64,000 nucleotides of DNA from Limnephilus marmoratus. Taxonomy: Eukaryota; Arthropoda; Insecta; Trichoptera; Limnephilidae. The position numbers and the translations under genes were made by a program. The notes beneath the pieces are model-generated. The model did not search any database, was not told the origin of the DNA, and saw only the letters and a program-made list of their open reading frames with translations. Position 1 is the first letter of the stretch. Each line of letters begins with the position of its first letter. This document shows positions 21,355 to 31,039 of the stretch, in pieces. The stretch spans positions 21,731,450 to 21,795,449 of the forward strand of contig OU862927.1 in the NCBI GenBank assembly GCA_917880885.1, written 5' to 3'.

Positions 21355-21780
21355 ACTTTGAAATCCTTTTTCCCAGGCTCTATGGCGCCGAACCGATAGA
21401 AATTTTGGATTCTTTCTAAAAACCAAGGCCCGAAGAGGAATCACAGACAAAATCTTCAAAAAGTAGCATTTGTGGAAAAATGCAATGCTTGGGGTCAAAC
21501 TTTGAAGGTCGTTTCCTCGGGTTCTTTGGCGCCTAACCAACGGATATTCTGGGTTTTTATTAGAAATCATGGTTCAAATAGGAATCATAGACAAAATCTG
21601 AAGTAACATTTTTGAAAAAAATAATCGTTCTTACGGTGCAAAATGTATGGTGTGGGTTCGAATTTAGAAAGCCATTTTCTCAGGCTCTATGGCACCGAAC
21701 CGGCTGAAATTTTGAATTCTTAATAAAAATCTTAATCCGTAGAGGAATCGTTGACAAAATCTGCAAAAATAACATTGGCA
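21355..21780. repeat. Degenerate tandem repeat, ~145-165 bp unit, 3 copies
   Basis: Three units start at about 21356, 21500 and 21663. Each has TTTGAA...CCTTTTTCCCAGGCTCTATG, a GGCGCCGAACCG-like block, GAAATTTTGGATTCTT, then GAGGAATCACAGACAAAATC and an AAGTAACATTT-like end. A minus-strand frame (21244-21570) crosses two units and is incidental. Confidence 0.7.
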
Positions 21781-21904
21781 ACACGACAGCAATTACCAAC
21801 GTTTTGACTGTGGATATTGGTTTGTTACTCGGTTTAAATATCTGAGAGTATCCATGTCTAAAAAATACTATTATATCGGGTTGTATATATACATATATAT
21901 AATA

Positions 21905-22195
21905 TATATTTTTTTTTACATGAGCTCCACACAGGAGGCCTTGAGGAAAATAATTTCCCTCGGGGCCTATGCCATCTTTGGGGATGCTGTGTGGAGGGTT
22001 TTTTTTAAGGTAGGGAAGGAGAGGAAAGTTCTGGGAAGGAAAGGGGTTTAAGGGGTGGGTAGGAATCTATGGTTCAGTATGTCCTGGTCATCCACCTCCA
22101 AGACCTAGACAAACTTCACCCCATGAACCCGGGCACCTCTGCTAAATCACCAAACGTAGCAAACCACTTGGGGTGACTTATGGCAGAGGTGTTGT
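21905..22195 (-). repeat. Family B SINE-like element
   Basis: The minus strand runs from GCCATAAGTCACCCCAAGTG (about 22187), GTTTGGTGATTTAGCAGAGG, GGTTCATGGGG, TTGTCTAGGTCTTGGAGGTG and a C-rich/T-rich stretch, to GGCATAGGCCCCGAGGGAAA, TTTTCCTCAAGGCCTCCTGT, GTGGAGCTCATGTAAAAAAA. This is one of the more complete copies and shows the 3' tail shared with the LINE at 31040-31654. Confidence 0.75.
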
Positions 22196-22199
22196 ATAT

Positions 22200-22540
22200 A
22201 AAGGCATCAGATCATCATTATATGTTCTTAGATTCATAGCCTCCAATGGTTATCTCTTGATTAGCGAGAGCATATATAGAACTTTAAAATCAGATTTTAT
22301 CGAAGTTAGAAGTGGTATTGGAGTATTTTCTATACATGTTTATTGTTATATATTATTAATAACAAAGAATATCAAGAAGTTTACTAACTAATGGGAATTG
22401 GAAACCAATTTATTACACCTAATTTTAAAACAACTCAAATACCATTACATTTACCAAACCATAAAAAACTAAAATAACCTCCCTTTTGGATTTCGTTGTA
22501 TTATCAACCAATCAGAACAAATATAGTATATTAAAATATA
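22200..22540. other. AT-rich sequence, nothing recognised
   Basis: A 72-codon hydrophobic frame at 22173-22391 resembles nothing known. No other feature is seen. Confidence 0.45.
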
Positions 22541-22541
22541 A

Positions 22542-22640
22542 GTGGATAAACAGGTCTTTAAAACACGCGCGATTTTTCGAGCACGACGGCGTAGCCGAGT
22601 GCTCGAAATAAAGCAAGTGTTTTAAAGACCAGTTATCCAC
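22542..22640. repeat. Nested palindrome at the edge of a Crypton-like element
   Basis: The outer arms are GTGGATAAACAGGTCTTTAA (AACAC) at 22542-22566 and its reverse complement at 22617-22640, with one base difference in length. The inner arms TTTCGAGCAC at 22575-22584 and GTGCTCGAAA at 22599-22608 enclose GACGGCGTAGCCGA. It lies about 220 bp upstream of the recombinase-like ORF start. Confidence 0.75.
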
Positions 22641-22858
22641 GAATACTTTACGCTATTTTTTTTTATTGGTACACTTTGAAAACATAAATATTGATATTAT
22701 TATTAACAATTTGGAAATAAGAACTATTAATGAATTCGTGATGTGACATCACAATATCTTGTTGTCATGGAAATGGAAAACACAAACATTAATTTGCAAT
22801 CTGTCACATAAGATTAATAGTTGACATCACAGTTTTTACTAGTTATTGTGTGTTGTAA

Positions 22859-23015
22859 AATGAGTTCTAACATTGATAATTTAAATACCAAAGCAGAATC
22901 GCGGTTAATACCTGAAAAATCCAAAGACGTTTATAAAAAAGAATATGAAAGGTTCATAACATGGATGGAGGAGAAAAACGTAGTAGATGTAGATGAACGA
23001 GTCGGGCTTTGTTGA
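22859..23015 (+). pseudogene. Crypton-like tyrosine-recombinase N-terminal fragment
   Basis: From ATG at 22860 the frame reads MSSNIDNLNTKAESRLIPEK, SKDVYKKEYERFITWMEEKN, VVDVDERVGLC-stop. The pattern 'S-LP-KS...Y...Y..F..W....' is that of the N-terminal core-binding domain of Crypton-type and related tyrosine recombinases found as domesticated or mobile genes in insects. Such proteins usually have several hundred residues with a catalytic R..H-R..Y domain, which is absent. After residue ~47 the sequence jumps to non-coding DNA with AAAACGCGCG and ACACGCTAGAGCGT, so this is an internal deletion derivative. Identification rests on pattern memory. Confidence 0.5.
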
Positions 23016-23307
23016 TGTTGCCATGGTAACTTTAAAAAACGCGCGTTCCATAAAGTGCGATTTAAACACGCTAGAGCGTACTTTAAATGAGTAAAAAAAG
23101 GCACCAATAAAAAAAAAAAAATTAAACAATTTTCCAAAAAAACTTATAGTAAAAACTAAATATTTTATACAAAACATATTATAATATACAGCCTAAGTAA
23201 GAATCGTGGCTCACTTATCAGGCTCAAGAGCTCATCTGTTATGATAAGGTTTACTGCATGACCAATGACGACATTAAATATAATATTATGTGAAATATAT
23301 ATGTATC

Positions 23308-23330
23308 ATCATCATCATCATCATCACTAT
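23308..23330. repeat. (ATC)n microsatellite, tail of the minus-strand RTE LINE
   Basis: ATCATCATCATCATCATCAC directly precedes the minus-strand LINE 3' end at about 23331. GAT-type tails are usual for RTE LINEs. Confidence 0.8.
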
Positions 23331-23479
23331 TGGCTCTACAACCCCTGGGTGGTCTTGGCCTCCTCAAGAGTCTTCCTCCACTCATCTCGGTTTTGTGCCA
23401 GCTCTCTCCAGTTTAGAAGCTCCAAGATGGATATGTCTTTGAGGACGTTGTCGCTCCATCTTGGTCTTGGTCTTTTTTT

Positions 23480-23893
23480 TTTTTTTTACAGTGAATACCG
23501 CACAAGAATCTCAACTGCTCTCGTCTGGAGCCAGTGAGACTATGGCATCCCCAATTGGGGTATGTTGTGAGGCTGAAGGTAGTGGGGAGGGGAAGGAGGT
23601 GGGGAAGAGAAAGGTTGGGAAGTACCTGGCTATTCAGATCTGGTCACTAAACACGGCTAAACCATTTTCAAGCAACGTTTCAATTCTGAATGGTGGTCTT
23701 ACACCAGGGCGATACTGATAGTATCTTCCACTCTGGAACATGCCGCAAATATACTATATATATTATTTTAAATTAATTAATTGTGAAAACACAAATTAAT
23801 CAAATAAAATTTATTTGCGCATGCCGGGTTCGAACCAGCAACCTCCGGATTGTGAGTCAAGAGTCTTACCCACTGGACTACGGAGGTCGTCCC
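23480..23893 (-). repeat. SINE A, near full length
   Basis: On the minus strand the tRNA-like head starts GACGACCTCCGTAGTCCAGT, GGGTAAGACTCTTGACTCAC, AATCCGGAGGTTGCTGG, with a B box GGTTCGAACCC. It is followed by a ~300-bp unrelated body and a poly(A) tail after CACTGT (the plus-strand T-run at 23473-23488). It is inserted in the C-terminal region of a LINE on the same strand. Confidence 0.85.
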
Positions 23894-24013
23894 AGGCTCC
23901 TTCGCCCTTTTGGTCTTGAGTTCAGCAGGGACTTTGGTGTTTAATGCTCGGTCATTCTCTCCACATGATCCAGCCACCGAAGTCTTCCCAGTTTTGTAAA
24001 TTTTGCGGAGAAG

Positions 24014-24448
24014 GCTTTGCAACCGGGATCAAAAAAAAGATGATGGAGAGATACGAAATTATGAATGTTAGAGGAGAGCGCTAACATTTACAGCGACAAA
24101 ATCGATGCGAAAATGTTTAATAAAACACGACTCGTTTAAAATAGAGCAAAAATCTCGCAGGCATTGTCTTAAACAGTATTTAAAGAAATACTGTGATTTT
24201 TTTCGTACATATAACTTGTAAAATAACCGAAACAATCGTGTTTATGGTAATTTTTGGGGCATACTTTGCGATTTTTTTCGATCGAGGGAATTTTATATAA
24301 TTTGCGTTTTGGCGCGGGCAATGTCTAGATATTATCTTCAAGTGTAACATATATTTTTTTTCAAGAGCTTTAAAACTTACCGTATTTAAGGGAGATATGT
24401 AAGAAATCGGAAGAAATGCGGGTTGCAGGCCCTTAAACAAAGTATAGA
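24014..24448. mobile_element. MITE-like insert in the RTE LINE
   Basis: This block separates two adjacent LINE protein blocks. Its minus-strand ends are GGGCCTGCAACCCG and, as the reverse complement of the other end, GGCTTTGCAACCGG. This suggests imperfect terminal inverted repeats of about 14 bp. I could not define the target duplication. No ORF of note is present. Confidence 0.45.
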
Positions 24449-24514
24449 GCTCATTGTTACAACGTCTGCGCCAAAATCCATTTTCTAGAACCGGTCTGAA
24501 GATGCGCCTCAAAA

Positions 24515-24980
24515 TTTATATGCATACATCGAAATATATATGTATACATGTAAAAAAATAAATAAAATCAATTTTTTTATTTCTTTATTTTCCTTCCCTT
24601 AGTCAACACGTAATACATTAATCAGACGGGATCACAGCGCTTAACCTTTTTGGGAACCATTACGTTAGGTGCTTCAATCGATGGTCAATTCCTTCGTATC
24701 AATAGGCCTAAATCTCCAATATGTGAAAGTCCTTCGATCAGCCATGGCGTCATTCAATCGCTTCGATTATCTCTAAGCTGTTCTTCTTATTGACAATGAA
24801 GCAAATTTATTAAATGTGTCACTCTTCTTGTAGGAAAAGATGGAATGGCGTGATATATCTTGAACATTGTGTGAGTTATTTTACTATAATCAAAATTCTT
24901 TCGAGTTCATCAATCTTCCTCTTATGTCATGGAATGAAATGCGAGCATTCTTAAACCTGTATAAAATAGATACGTTTTAA
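24515..24980. other. No recognised feature
   Basis: AT-rich sequence with no coding stretch or repeat copy recognised. Confidence 0.45.
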
Positions 24981-24984
24981 GATT

Positions 24985-25190
24985 TTCACGGCCAAAAGTA
25001 TTTTCGTTATTTGTTATTGGGGTGTTATGCCGTGTTGCGCTACCTCCTTTAGTCAACGTTTCGGACAGCGTTGCAGTATCCGGTAGATGTGTATGCATCT
25101 GCCGGATCTGCCCTGATGATGGACGCTGCAACGCTGTCCGAAACGTTGGCTGCATAAAATATTTCAAGGTCATCCATATTTAGTTATTAT
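24985..25190. repeat. Palindromic element with hammerhead-like motif
   Basis: The left arm AGATTTTCACGGCCAAAAGT, GGGGTGTTATGCCGTGTTGC and CAACGTTTCGGACAGCGTTG folds back onto ACGCTGCAACGCTGTCCGAAACGTTGGC split around 25121-25150. A short inner palindrome, TGTATGCATC, lies between. CTGATGA (25113-25119), T, GGAC, loop, GTCC, GAAAC (25140-25144) fits the recurring hammerhead-like pattern. Relatives are at 7710-7953, 27435-27505 and 62925-63010. Confidence 0.65.
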
Positions 25191-25439
25191 TTGTCATAAT
25201 ATGATTTAATGCTGATTTTTTTAAACACATTATTACAAACGCAAAGCTATCCGTTTTGATGTACATATGACTACTTAGCCCTTTGAGTTTAGAGGAAGTA
25301 TATCGTTAACAGTTTCAAAAATATTTTTTGTAACTTTTTTTAATAAAAAGTTGAAAACTAAGGAACAAACAATTTCGCAGTGTTCAATATTGAAAGTTTC
25401 TGTTAGAAATCCGACAGAAGAAATATTTAGTCTACAATG

Positions 25440-25825
25440 TAAAGAAACTGTATTCAGAACAAATTTTATTTAAACAAAAACAAAAACATACATGAATACT
25501 CCACTACACAAAATAAATACTCTATCAGGAAAATAAGCCAAAATATACTGGTTACTCCCAGTTTTAAAACATCTTTTGGTCCGAGAAATGTTAAAATAGT
25601 CCATTGTATAAACTATTTTAACATTTCTCTACCAAATCAAACAAAAAAATTAACAGAAATGAACGTATTTAAAAAATAATGAAAACATGGCTGAGAGAAC
25701 AAAGTGATAATAAACTTACAAATATTATGAAGACGATGTAAAGGAATCCTGAAATTAAATTCAAAGTTTAAAAACTACGGGTCGCCTCGGAACAAGAAAC
25801 TCTAGTGAGAAGAACCGTAAAAAAA
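25440..25825 (+). pseudogene. LINE C-terminal fragment (CR1/jockey group)
   Basis: Translation around 25500-25675 gives STTQNKYSIRKISQNILVTP, then SFKTSFGPRNVKIVHCINYF, NISLPNQTKKLTEMNVFKK-stop. The order 'basic NTR-like segment, ....K....INYFN.LP........' fits the C-terminus of this LINE group. Frameshifts are present. The following CGCCTCGGAACAAGAAACTC (25783) matches 8671, suggesting the same family as 8095-8711. Polymerase and endonuclease are absent. Confidence 0.55.
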
Positions 25826-25829
25826 AAAA

Positions 25830-26955
25830 TTTCACGTACAAACTTTGCCATTGAAACTTATAAAAAATAATAAAATAAATAGAGCTTTTGGTGATATCAT
25901 AATGAGAGATGAGAGAGAAATACTCCTACGCTGCTCGAATGAGACAGGCGAGACCGAGCTGGTTTCGCGTGACCAGTAGCGGCACGTGATTAAAATAATG
26001 TTGTTTTCAATCGAATAAAATGTCACTGGACAGCAAAATGTAAAACCTAAAACTTTCCGTCTGATTATAGTCTGTCGAGTACGTACACTGATAACAATAT
26101 TACATTTGTTTCAACGACCGTTTTGCATTTCGACTATGCGTAAATTTGTTTGATCGTTTCGTTTCCGGTTCAAGATGGCCGTTTTAAGGGTTCAGTAAAA
26201 TCAATAATTATGAACGAAAATATTAAAATAACACATTTTTAGTACAATGATCAGATTAAGAAAAATAAACTTTAAATCTTCAGCACATGTACTGCATTCA
26301 TAGTGTGTGAAATTACCCCACTTTGTAATAAAACCAAGAACATATAAACTCGGTCTAAATACAGAAAAATATAATTAACAACAACTTCATGAAAGAAAAA
26401 AAATTATTAAAACTCTCGGACACATTATATTTATTAGACTTGACTATAATTATTATTTAAATTGTAAATGGTATTGTAGAGAGTCCTGATTTATTAAGTC
26501 TAATTACCTCCCACATAACGACAAGAACTACTCGATTCAACATTATTTTTAATTGCAACAACAATATCAGGAAAATTAGATATTTGCTTGTACCTATATT
26601 GAATGCAGTTGGAAATGCTTTCTCAGAAAAAGTATATGTGTTAAACTACACGTAACATAGTTACAAAAAGGCTATAATGACATACCCCAATAAATCAATG
26701 CTAGCTTAGTACCTACTCTTCTTCTACATTGGTTTAACATATTTATTTAGCATAATCTATATCTTGATTGCTGTTCCACTATTATGTATGCATATCACAT
26801 ATTTTATAAATGCCTGCAAAGGTGTATATTAATATAAATAAAATAGTACACGAATTATTTCTAGTCCACTGGTATCGTTCATACTCAAGCCATGCTTCAA
26901 CAGGGTGGTGGGTACCTAAATGCAACTACGAATGTTTTAGTTCATAAAAATATGT
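25830..26955. other. AT-rich sequence, nothing recognised
   Basis: No gene, RNA or window-internal repeat copy was recognised. Confidence 0.5.
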
Positions 26956-27179
26956 TATATGGACTAGTGTTGCAACAGAACTCTGCTTCCGCTTCCGTTT
27001 CTGGTTCCGCAAACTTTATAACAGAACTCTAAACGAAGAATAATTTGCGATTGGAGATATCGATGTACTTCAAAATCATCACCATCATTACAAATATTGG
27101 AATCGATATTAAGTGTGGATGAAGACCAGGAGGAGAACTATTCTACAACCGACGATGGTGACAATTTATTTTTAGAGAT

Positions 27180-27430
27180 ACAGTACAGTCACACCTTCGG
27201 GAGTATAAGAAAGAGAAGAGACTACCTCTCCATGAGGATCCCCTTATGTAGTGGAAAGTAAATGCGCACAAATAACCCAATCTGTTGCTAATAGTTCGCC
27301 AATACTTATCAGCTCCCCCCAGCAGCGTAGCCAGTGAGCAATTATTTAGTGGAGCTGGTTTAATATATGAAGAACACCGAAACATACCCAAAGGTGTAAA
27401 AGCAGCCAAATAACTTTTTATTCAATATAA
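27180..27430 (+). pseudogene. hAT transposase C-terminal (dimerisation) remnant
   Basis: A plus-strand reading with shifts gives REYKKEKRLPL, then APPSSVASEQLFSGAGLIYE, EHRNIPKGVKAAK-stop-LFIQYNL. The block 'S-S..SE..FS.AG......R' is the conserved hAT C-terminal dimerisation region (BED/ZBED-type transposases). One in-frame stop and at least two frameshifts are present. The catalytic core and zinc-finger parts are deleted. Confidence 0.8.
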
Positions 27431-27434
27431 TTTA

Positions 27435-27505
27435 CCTCTTTAACACGGCATAATACCCCAAAAACTAATAACAAAAATACTTTAGGCCGTGAAAATCTAA
27501 AATCG
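27435..27505. repeat. Fragment of the palindromic family
   Basis: AACACGGCATAATACCCCAA, CTAATAAC and TTTAGGCCGTGAAAATCTAA match one arm of the elements at 7718-7945 and 24985-25190. Confidence 0.6.
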
Positions 27506-27699
27506 TATCTAATTTACCTTTGTTTAATTTCGAGTACTAAAAATACAAAATACAAATTTAATTAAACAAATCTTCAAAAATTAAATTGGGCTTTTTCTTC
27601 ATAGTATTAAGACTTCCGCTTCCACTAAGATTTACTTTTGACATCTGTTTCCGCTTCTGCTTCCGTTAAGACACTTCCGTTGCATCACTAATATAGACC

Positions 27700-28515
27700 C
27701 ACAAAGTGCTTTCCAAAAAAATATGAAATAACCTGGTTCGGAGTATTATTCCTTTTCCCAGAACACACATTTACTTCTCTAAAAAGCACAAGTGACACGG
27801 ATACATAAATTCATCTCTATTGGTTTTTGAGAATCCACTTAGCGAGTACAGAGCACATAGGGTAGTTAGATGGTAGGGGTAAGTAGATGGAAGTAGATGG
27901 AAGATATGTCGGTTTTTAGGGAGGCTGATTTACTGTCGTTTAGCGTACATGTTATGTATAAATCTCGCGTGAGAGCCTCAATTTCTCAAAACCCCCGAGA
28001 ATACAGAGCGACCCTTATCTGCGGCGCGAGATTGGTTTAGATTTCACCATTAGCGACCGCGTCGGTTAGTAAATGTATCGGCAAATTGAATTTCGCTTCG
28101 TGCGACATACGGCGCGACGAGAGAGGAAAGATCAAATGGGCGAGATTGAAGGGGAACCGATGATGAATTGAGGAGGAAGTGGTGAAACGAAAGGAAACCG
28201 CAGATAATTGAAAAAGGTCTTAACCCATAAGAAAAAGGGTTACCTTGCCAGAAATTGATTTGGTCCCAGAATAAACAATGAAAGAGCAACGCTGTTGAGG
28301 GATAATGGGAATCGATGAAATTGTTGAAAAATATAAGAAAAATTGTTTAAAGTGATGAGAAGTTTTTGATTTCAAATATCTTTCAAATAATATATGACAA
28401 GATTTTTTATTCAGCACTTTAAACGACCGGAAAGCCAAAAGTAATACAAAACGCAATATTGCTTATTTATGGATGAAGACCAATAGCAAGGAAGCAGATA
28501 GAGAGAGTGGAAGAC
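27700..28515. other. No recognised gene
   Basis: Overlapping minus-strand frames of 78-79 codons (28050-28456) have no recognisable domain. Composition is slightly more GC-rich around 27960-28200 than in the neighbours. I see no feature that I can support. Confidence 0.4.
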
Positions 28516-28518
28516 ACT

Positions 28519-29042
28519 ATCTGTACCGGTGACCCGACAATTCGTCCTGCGATGATTCATCCGGCGACAGTTCATCCTGCGACAGTTCATCCGGCCGACA
28601 GTTCATCCTGCCGACAGTTCATCCCGCCGACAATTCATCCGGCGACAATTCATCCGGCGACAATTCATCCTGCCTGATCATGTAGAAGATTTTTATTAAG
28701 TAAGTATGCAAAGATGATATACGGCCGTACAACCAAAATCGATATACTTATAATATCTGAAGGCATCTTGAGTGGAAATCCGCTGTAAAATATTTTTACT
28801 AACAATAATTTCGACTCTCCGAAGAAGCATGCGTGAATAACAAAATACGACATACTTATACTTATAGATTAGGTTAGGTTGAATTGTCAGGATGAATTGT
28901 CGCCGGATGAACTGTCGGCAGGATGAACTGTCGGCAGGATGAACTGTCGGCAGGATGAACTGTCGGCCGGATGAACTGTCGCAGGATGAAGTGTCGCCGG
29001 ATGAATTGTCGCAGGATGAACTGTCATGGAACCATCTGTACC
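28519..29042. mobile_element. Mutator-like foldback element with 9-bp TSD, copy 2
   Basis: The element at 28528-29033 (506 bp) is flanked by ATCTGTACC on both sides (28519-28527 and 29034-29042). Ends are GGTGACCCGACAATTCGTCC and, as the reverse complement of the right end, GGTTCCATGACAGTTCATCC. The arms begin with 15/16-bp units of the type CATCCGGCGACAATT and CATCC(T/G)GCCGACAGTT. Then comes the same unique arm as copy 1 (ACGGCCGTACAACC, ATCTGAAGGCATCTTGAGTG, CCGCTGTAAAATATTTTTAC), present here only on the left. The right side consists almost only of subrepeats. No transposase. Confidence 0.87.
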
Positions 29043-29240
29043 ACCCTGGTGAAAGAGCACCATTCAGAAACGAAAATGGCGTAATAATAAATAAACAATT
29101 TAATAAACGATTATTAATAATGGAATACTCTGGAATAAACTATTATTATTTAGCGGCACCAGATTTAAATGTCCGGGTTAAATTTTCCCCACAGGAAAAA
29201 CTAAACCCTTTCACACACTTCCTCAAATGATCATCTAGTC

Positions 29241-30105
29241 CAGTGATGGGCAAAGTACGGCCCGCGGGCCACCTCCGGCCCGCGGGCCCCCTCCGGCCCG
29301 TAAAAGTATTTAATCCGGCCCGCCGACGATCTTTCAAAATTATAAGTATACCTATTATACACTATAAATTTCGAAGGATCGTCGGCGTCAAAATATAATA
29401 ATCGCGGGCTATTATAGCCAGCTGTATAAAGTAAATTATTTGGATTTGAAAAAGAAGCCATTTATAGACTAGCCACGTAGTTCATGTGTGTTGCGTTGCG
29501 ATGCGAATTTGAAACTAGGTTTCAAGATTTTAAGAATATTCAGTCATCGCTTGATGTTTTTTCAATGCCGGAGAATGTCCCTGCAGAATTGCAGTTAGAA
29601 ATTGTTGAAATGCAGTGCAGCTCCCATTTAAAACAATTGTTCTTATTCCGAAAAATTTGATTTTTGTAGAAAACTGCCGAAAACTGAATATCTAAAGATA
29701 ATTGATCACGCCAAGAAAATATTAGCGATGTTTGGGTGGTGTCGCGTCGTATATCGGCGAACAGACGTTTTCGACCATGAAATTGCGGAATAACTCCATT
29801 AGAAATCGGTTAATTGATGAGCACCTTTTCTTGCTGCTAAAGGTTACTTCATCGCAACTCAAACCTGCATTTGAATACATTATGGCCGATCAAAAACAAT
29901 TTCATATGTCTTACACACCAACCATAACAGGGCCTAAAAATAAAAGTTAAATAATTGTAATCTGTAACTTATATTAGCGTTTGTGTGTAAGGTTTTATAA
30001 TTAAAATATAGATTTTAAAACCAGATGCATTTTGGCTATACTCCTGGCCCTCCTCTGAATTTTGGCCCGCCATGAAGAAAAATGGGAATATAATTCACCC
30101 ACTCC
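29241..30105 (+). mobile_element. hAT element 2, deleted
   Basis: The left end is CAGTGATGGGCAAAGTACGG followed by repeated CCCGCGGGCC / CCGGCCCG. The right end region carries GGCCCGCCATGAAGAAAAAT and TTCACCCACTCC, the decayed mirror of GGGCAAA..CAG. These 'CAGTG.TGGGCAA' and 'GGCCCGC' termini are typical of a large hAT group. The 8-bp target duplication could not be confirmed. A transposase remnant lies at 29480-29950. Confidence 0.75.
29480..29950 (+). pseudogene. hAT transposase remnant (GTF2IRD2/ZBED-like type)
   Basis: The first frame gives CEFETRFQDFKNIQSSLDVF, SMPENVPAELQLEIVEMQCS, SHLKQLF. After a break, 29732-29950 reads YIGEQTFSTMKLRNNSIRNR, LIDEHLFLLLKVTSSQLKPA, FEYIMADQKQFHMSYTP. 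Both blocks are the typical last part of the transposase in this hAT group ('F..F......F..F..P...D...VP.ELQ.E.IELQC' and 'CE..FS.M......R..L.DEHL...L'). Residues normally linking them are deleted and frames shift, so it is inactive. The usual protein has 500-600 residues. Confidence 0.85.
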
Positions 30106-30224
30106 AGATATTTTCATATCAGAGGGTTCGACTCTGTGGAACTCTTAATTGGACCTATAAATCCTACTCATCCCTCAATATAAATATTTTTAAAATCTTT
30201 TGTAATCCTACATGTATTTAAAAT

Positions 30225-30560
30225 GACTGATTTTTGCATTTTTATATACCTATAAATTCCTTGACAAATCTAATATGTCTAAATTTTTAATAAGAGAGCT
30301 AGGTATAATGCCAGTAGCTGAAATAACAAATGGTAATATTTTTATATTCTGAGAATACCAAATTCTTTTAATCTCATTTCCTAAATCTGTATATTTTCTT
30401 ATTTTTTCAGAAACAGATTTTTGAATATTATAAGAATTTGGAATAGCTACATCAACGATATAAGTTATTTTTTTATTTGTCATGTAAAACTATATCAGGT
30501 GTAGGTATTATGACTAATTGTTCTGTCCGTTAGTATAGTTTTATAAGAATGAATTTGGTT
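30225..30560 (-). pseudogene. LINE C-terminal fragment
   Basis: The minus-strand frame 30483-30250 reads TNKKITYIVDVAIPNSYNIQ, KSVSEKIRKYTDLGNEIKRI, WYSQNIKILPFVISATGIIP, SSLIKNLDILDLSRNL. Just upstream, in a shifted frame, is PDIVLHDK. 'D.A(I/V)PN..N......EK..KY..L..EI.R.W......P.VIS.TG..P' is a widespread conserved C-terminal block of non-LTR retrotransposons. The remainder of the element is absent. A frameshift separates PDIV from the rest. Confidence 0.75.
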
Positions 30561-30784
30561 CATATTCATAATATATTACTATATTGCGGCAGTCAATCAA
30601 GTTATGTTTAATTACCAATCTTTGGCGGATTATTTTTAAAACCTGATTGTGCCTAAATGTATACTCGGACGGCGCTATGGTGCCGTGACCATTCTTATTA
30701 TTATTATTATTTATGCTCAGTGATCATATATATTGGTCAGATAATTCTCCACCTTCTTCTTACGGATCTCCTCCCCCTTTCCAG

Positions 30785-30885
30785 TATCTTCAGCCTCATA
30801 ATCTTACCTCCGTTGGGGATACTATGGTACTACTGGCTCCAGACGATGGAAAGCATTTGAGATTCTTGTGCGGTATTCAACATAA
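30785..30885 (+). repeat. SINE A fragment
   Basis: Reverse-complement landmarks: CTTCAGCCTCATAATCTTAC, CTCCGTTGGGGATACTATGG, TACTGGCTCCAGACG, GAGATTCTTGTGCGGTATTC. This is the 3' end region of the SINE in plus orientation of its complement. Confidence 0.6.
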
Positions 30886-31039
30886 AATAATAAATAAAAA
30901 CACTCAACATTTAAATGTACTGCGGCTTTTTGAACACCGTAAACGATTTTGCTGGTTTTCCAACTGAACAGGAAGCAGAACACATTCACTTATTAAATTA
31001 TTCAGTATGAAAGTAATCGTAATAGGTAGGTATGTACAA

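Larger units (their letters stand above)
23331..24512 (-). pseudogene. RTE-type LINE C-terminus, interrupted by SINE A and a MITE
   Basis: The minus strand, read in three pieces, gives: 24512-24450 LRRIFRPVLENGFWRRRCNN-ELYTLF; 24010-23895 KLGRLRWLDHVERMTEH..., LNSRPKGRRSLGRP; 23475-23331 RPRWSDNVLKDISILELLNW, RELAQNRDEWRKTLEEAKTT, QGL-stop. These are the successive C-terminal blocks of RTE-clade LINE proteins. Between the pieces lie a MITE-like insert (about 24014-24448) and SINE A (23480-23893). The polymerase and endonuclease regions are missing. Frames shift between blocks. Confidence 0.8.
26957..27698 (+). mobile_element. hAT element 1, deleted, 8-bp TSD
   Basis: The element at 26965-27690 (726 bp) has ends TAGTGTTGCAACAGAA and, as the reverse complement of the right end, TAGTGATGCAACGGAAGTG. 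The flanks are ATATGGAC (26957-26964) and ATATAGAC (27691-27698), an 8-bp duplication with one change. The ends are rich in CTTCCGCTTCCG motifs. A transposase C-terminal remnant lies at 27180-27430, and a piece of the palindromic family (27435-27505) is inside. Confidence 0.85.
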
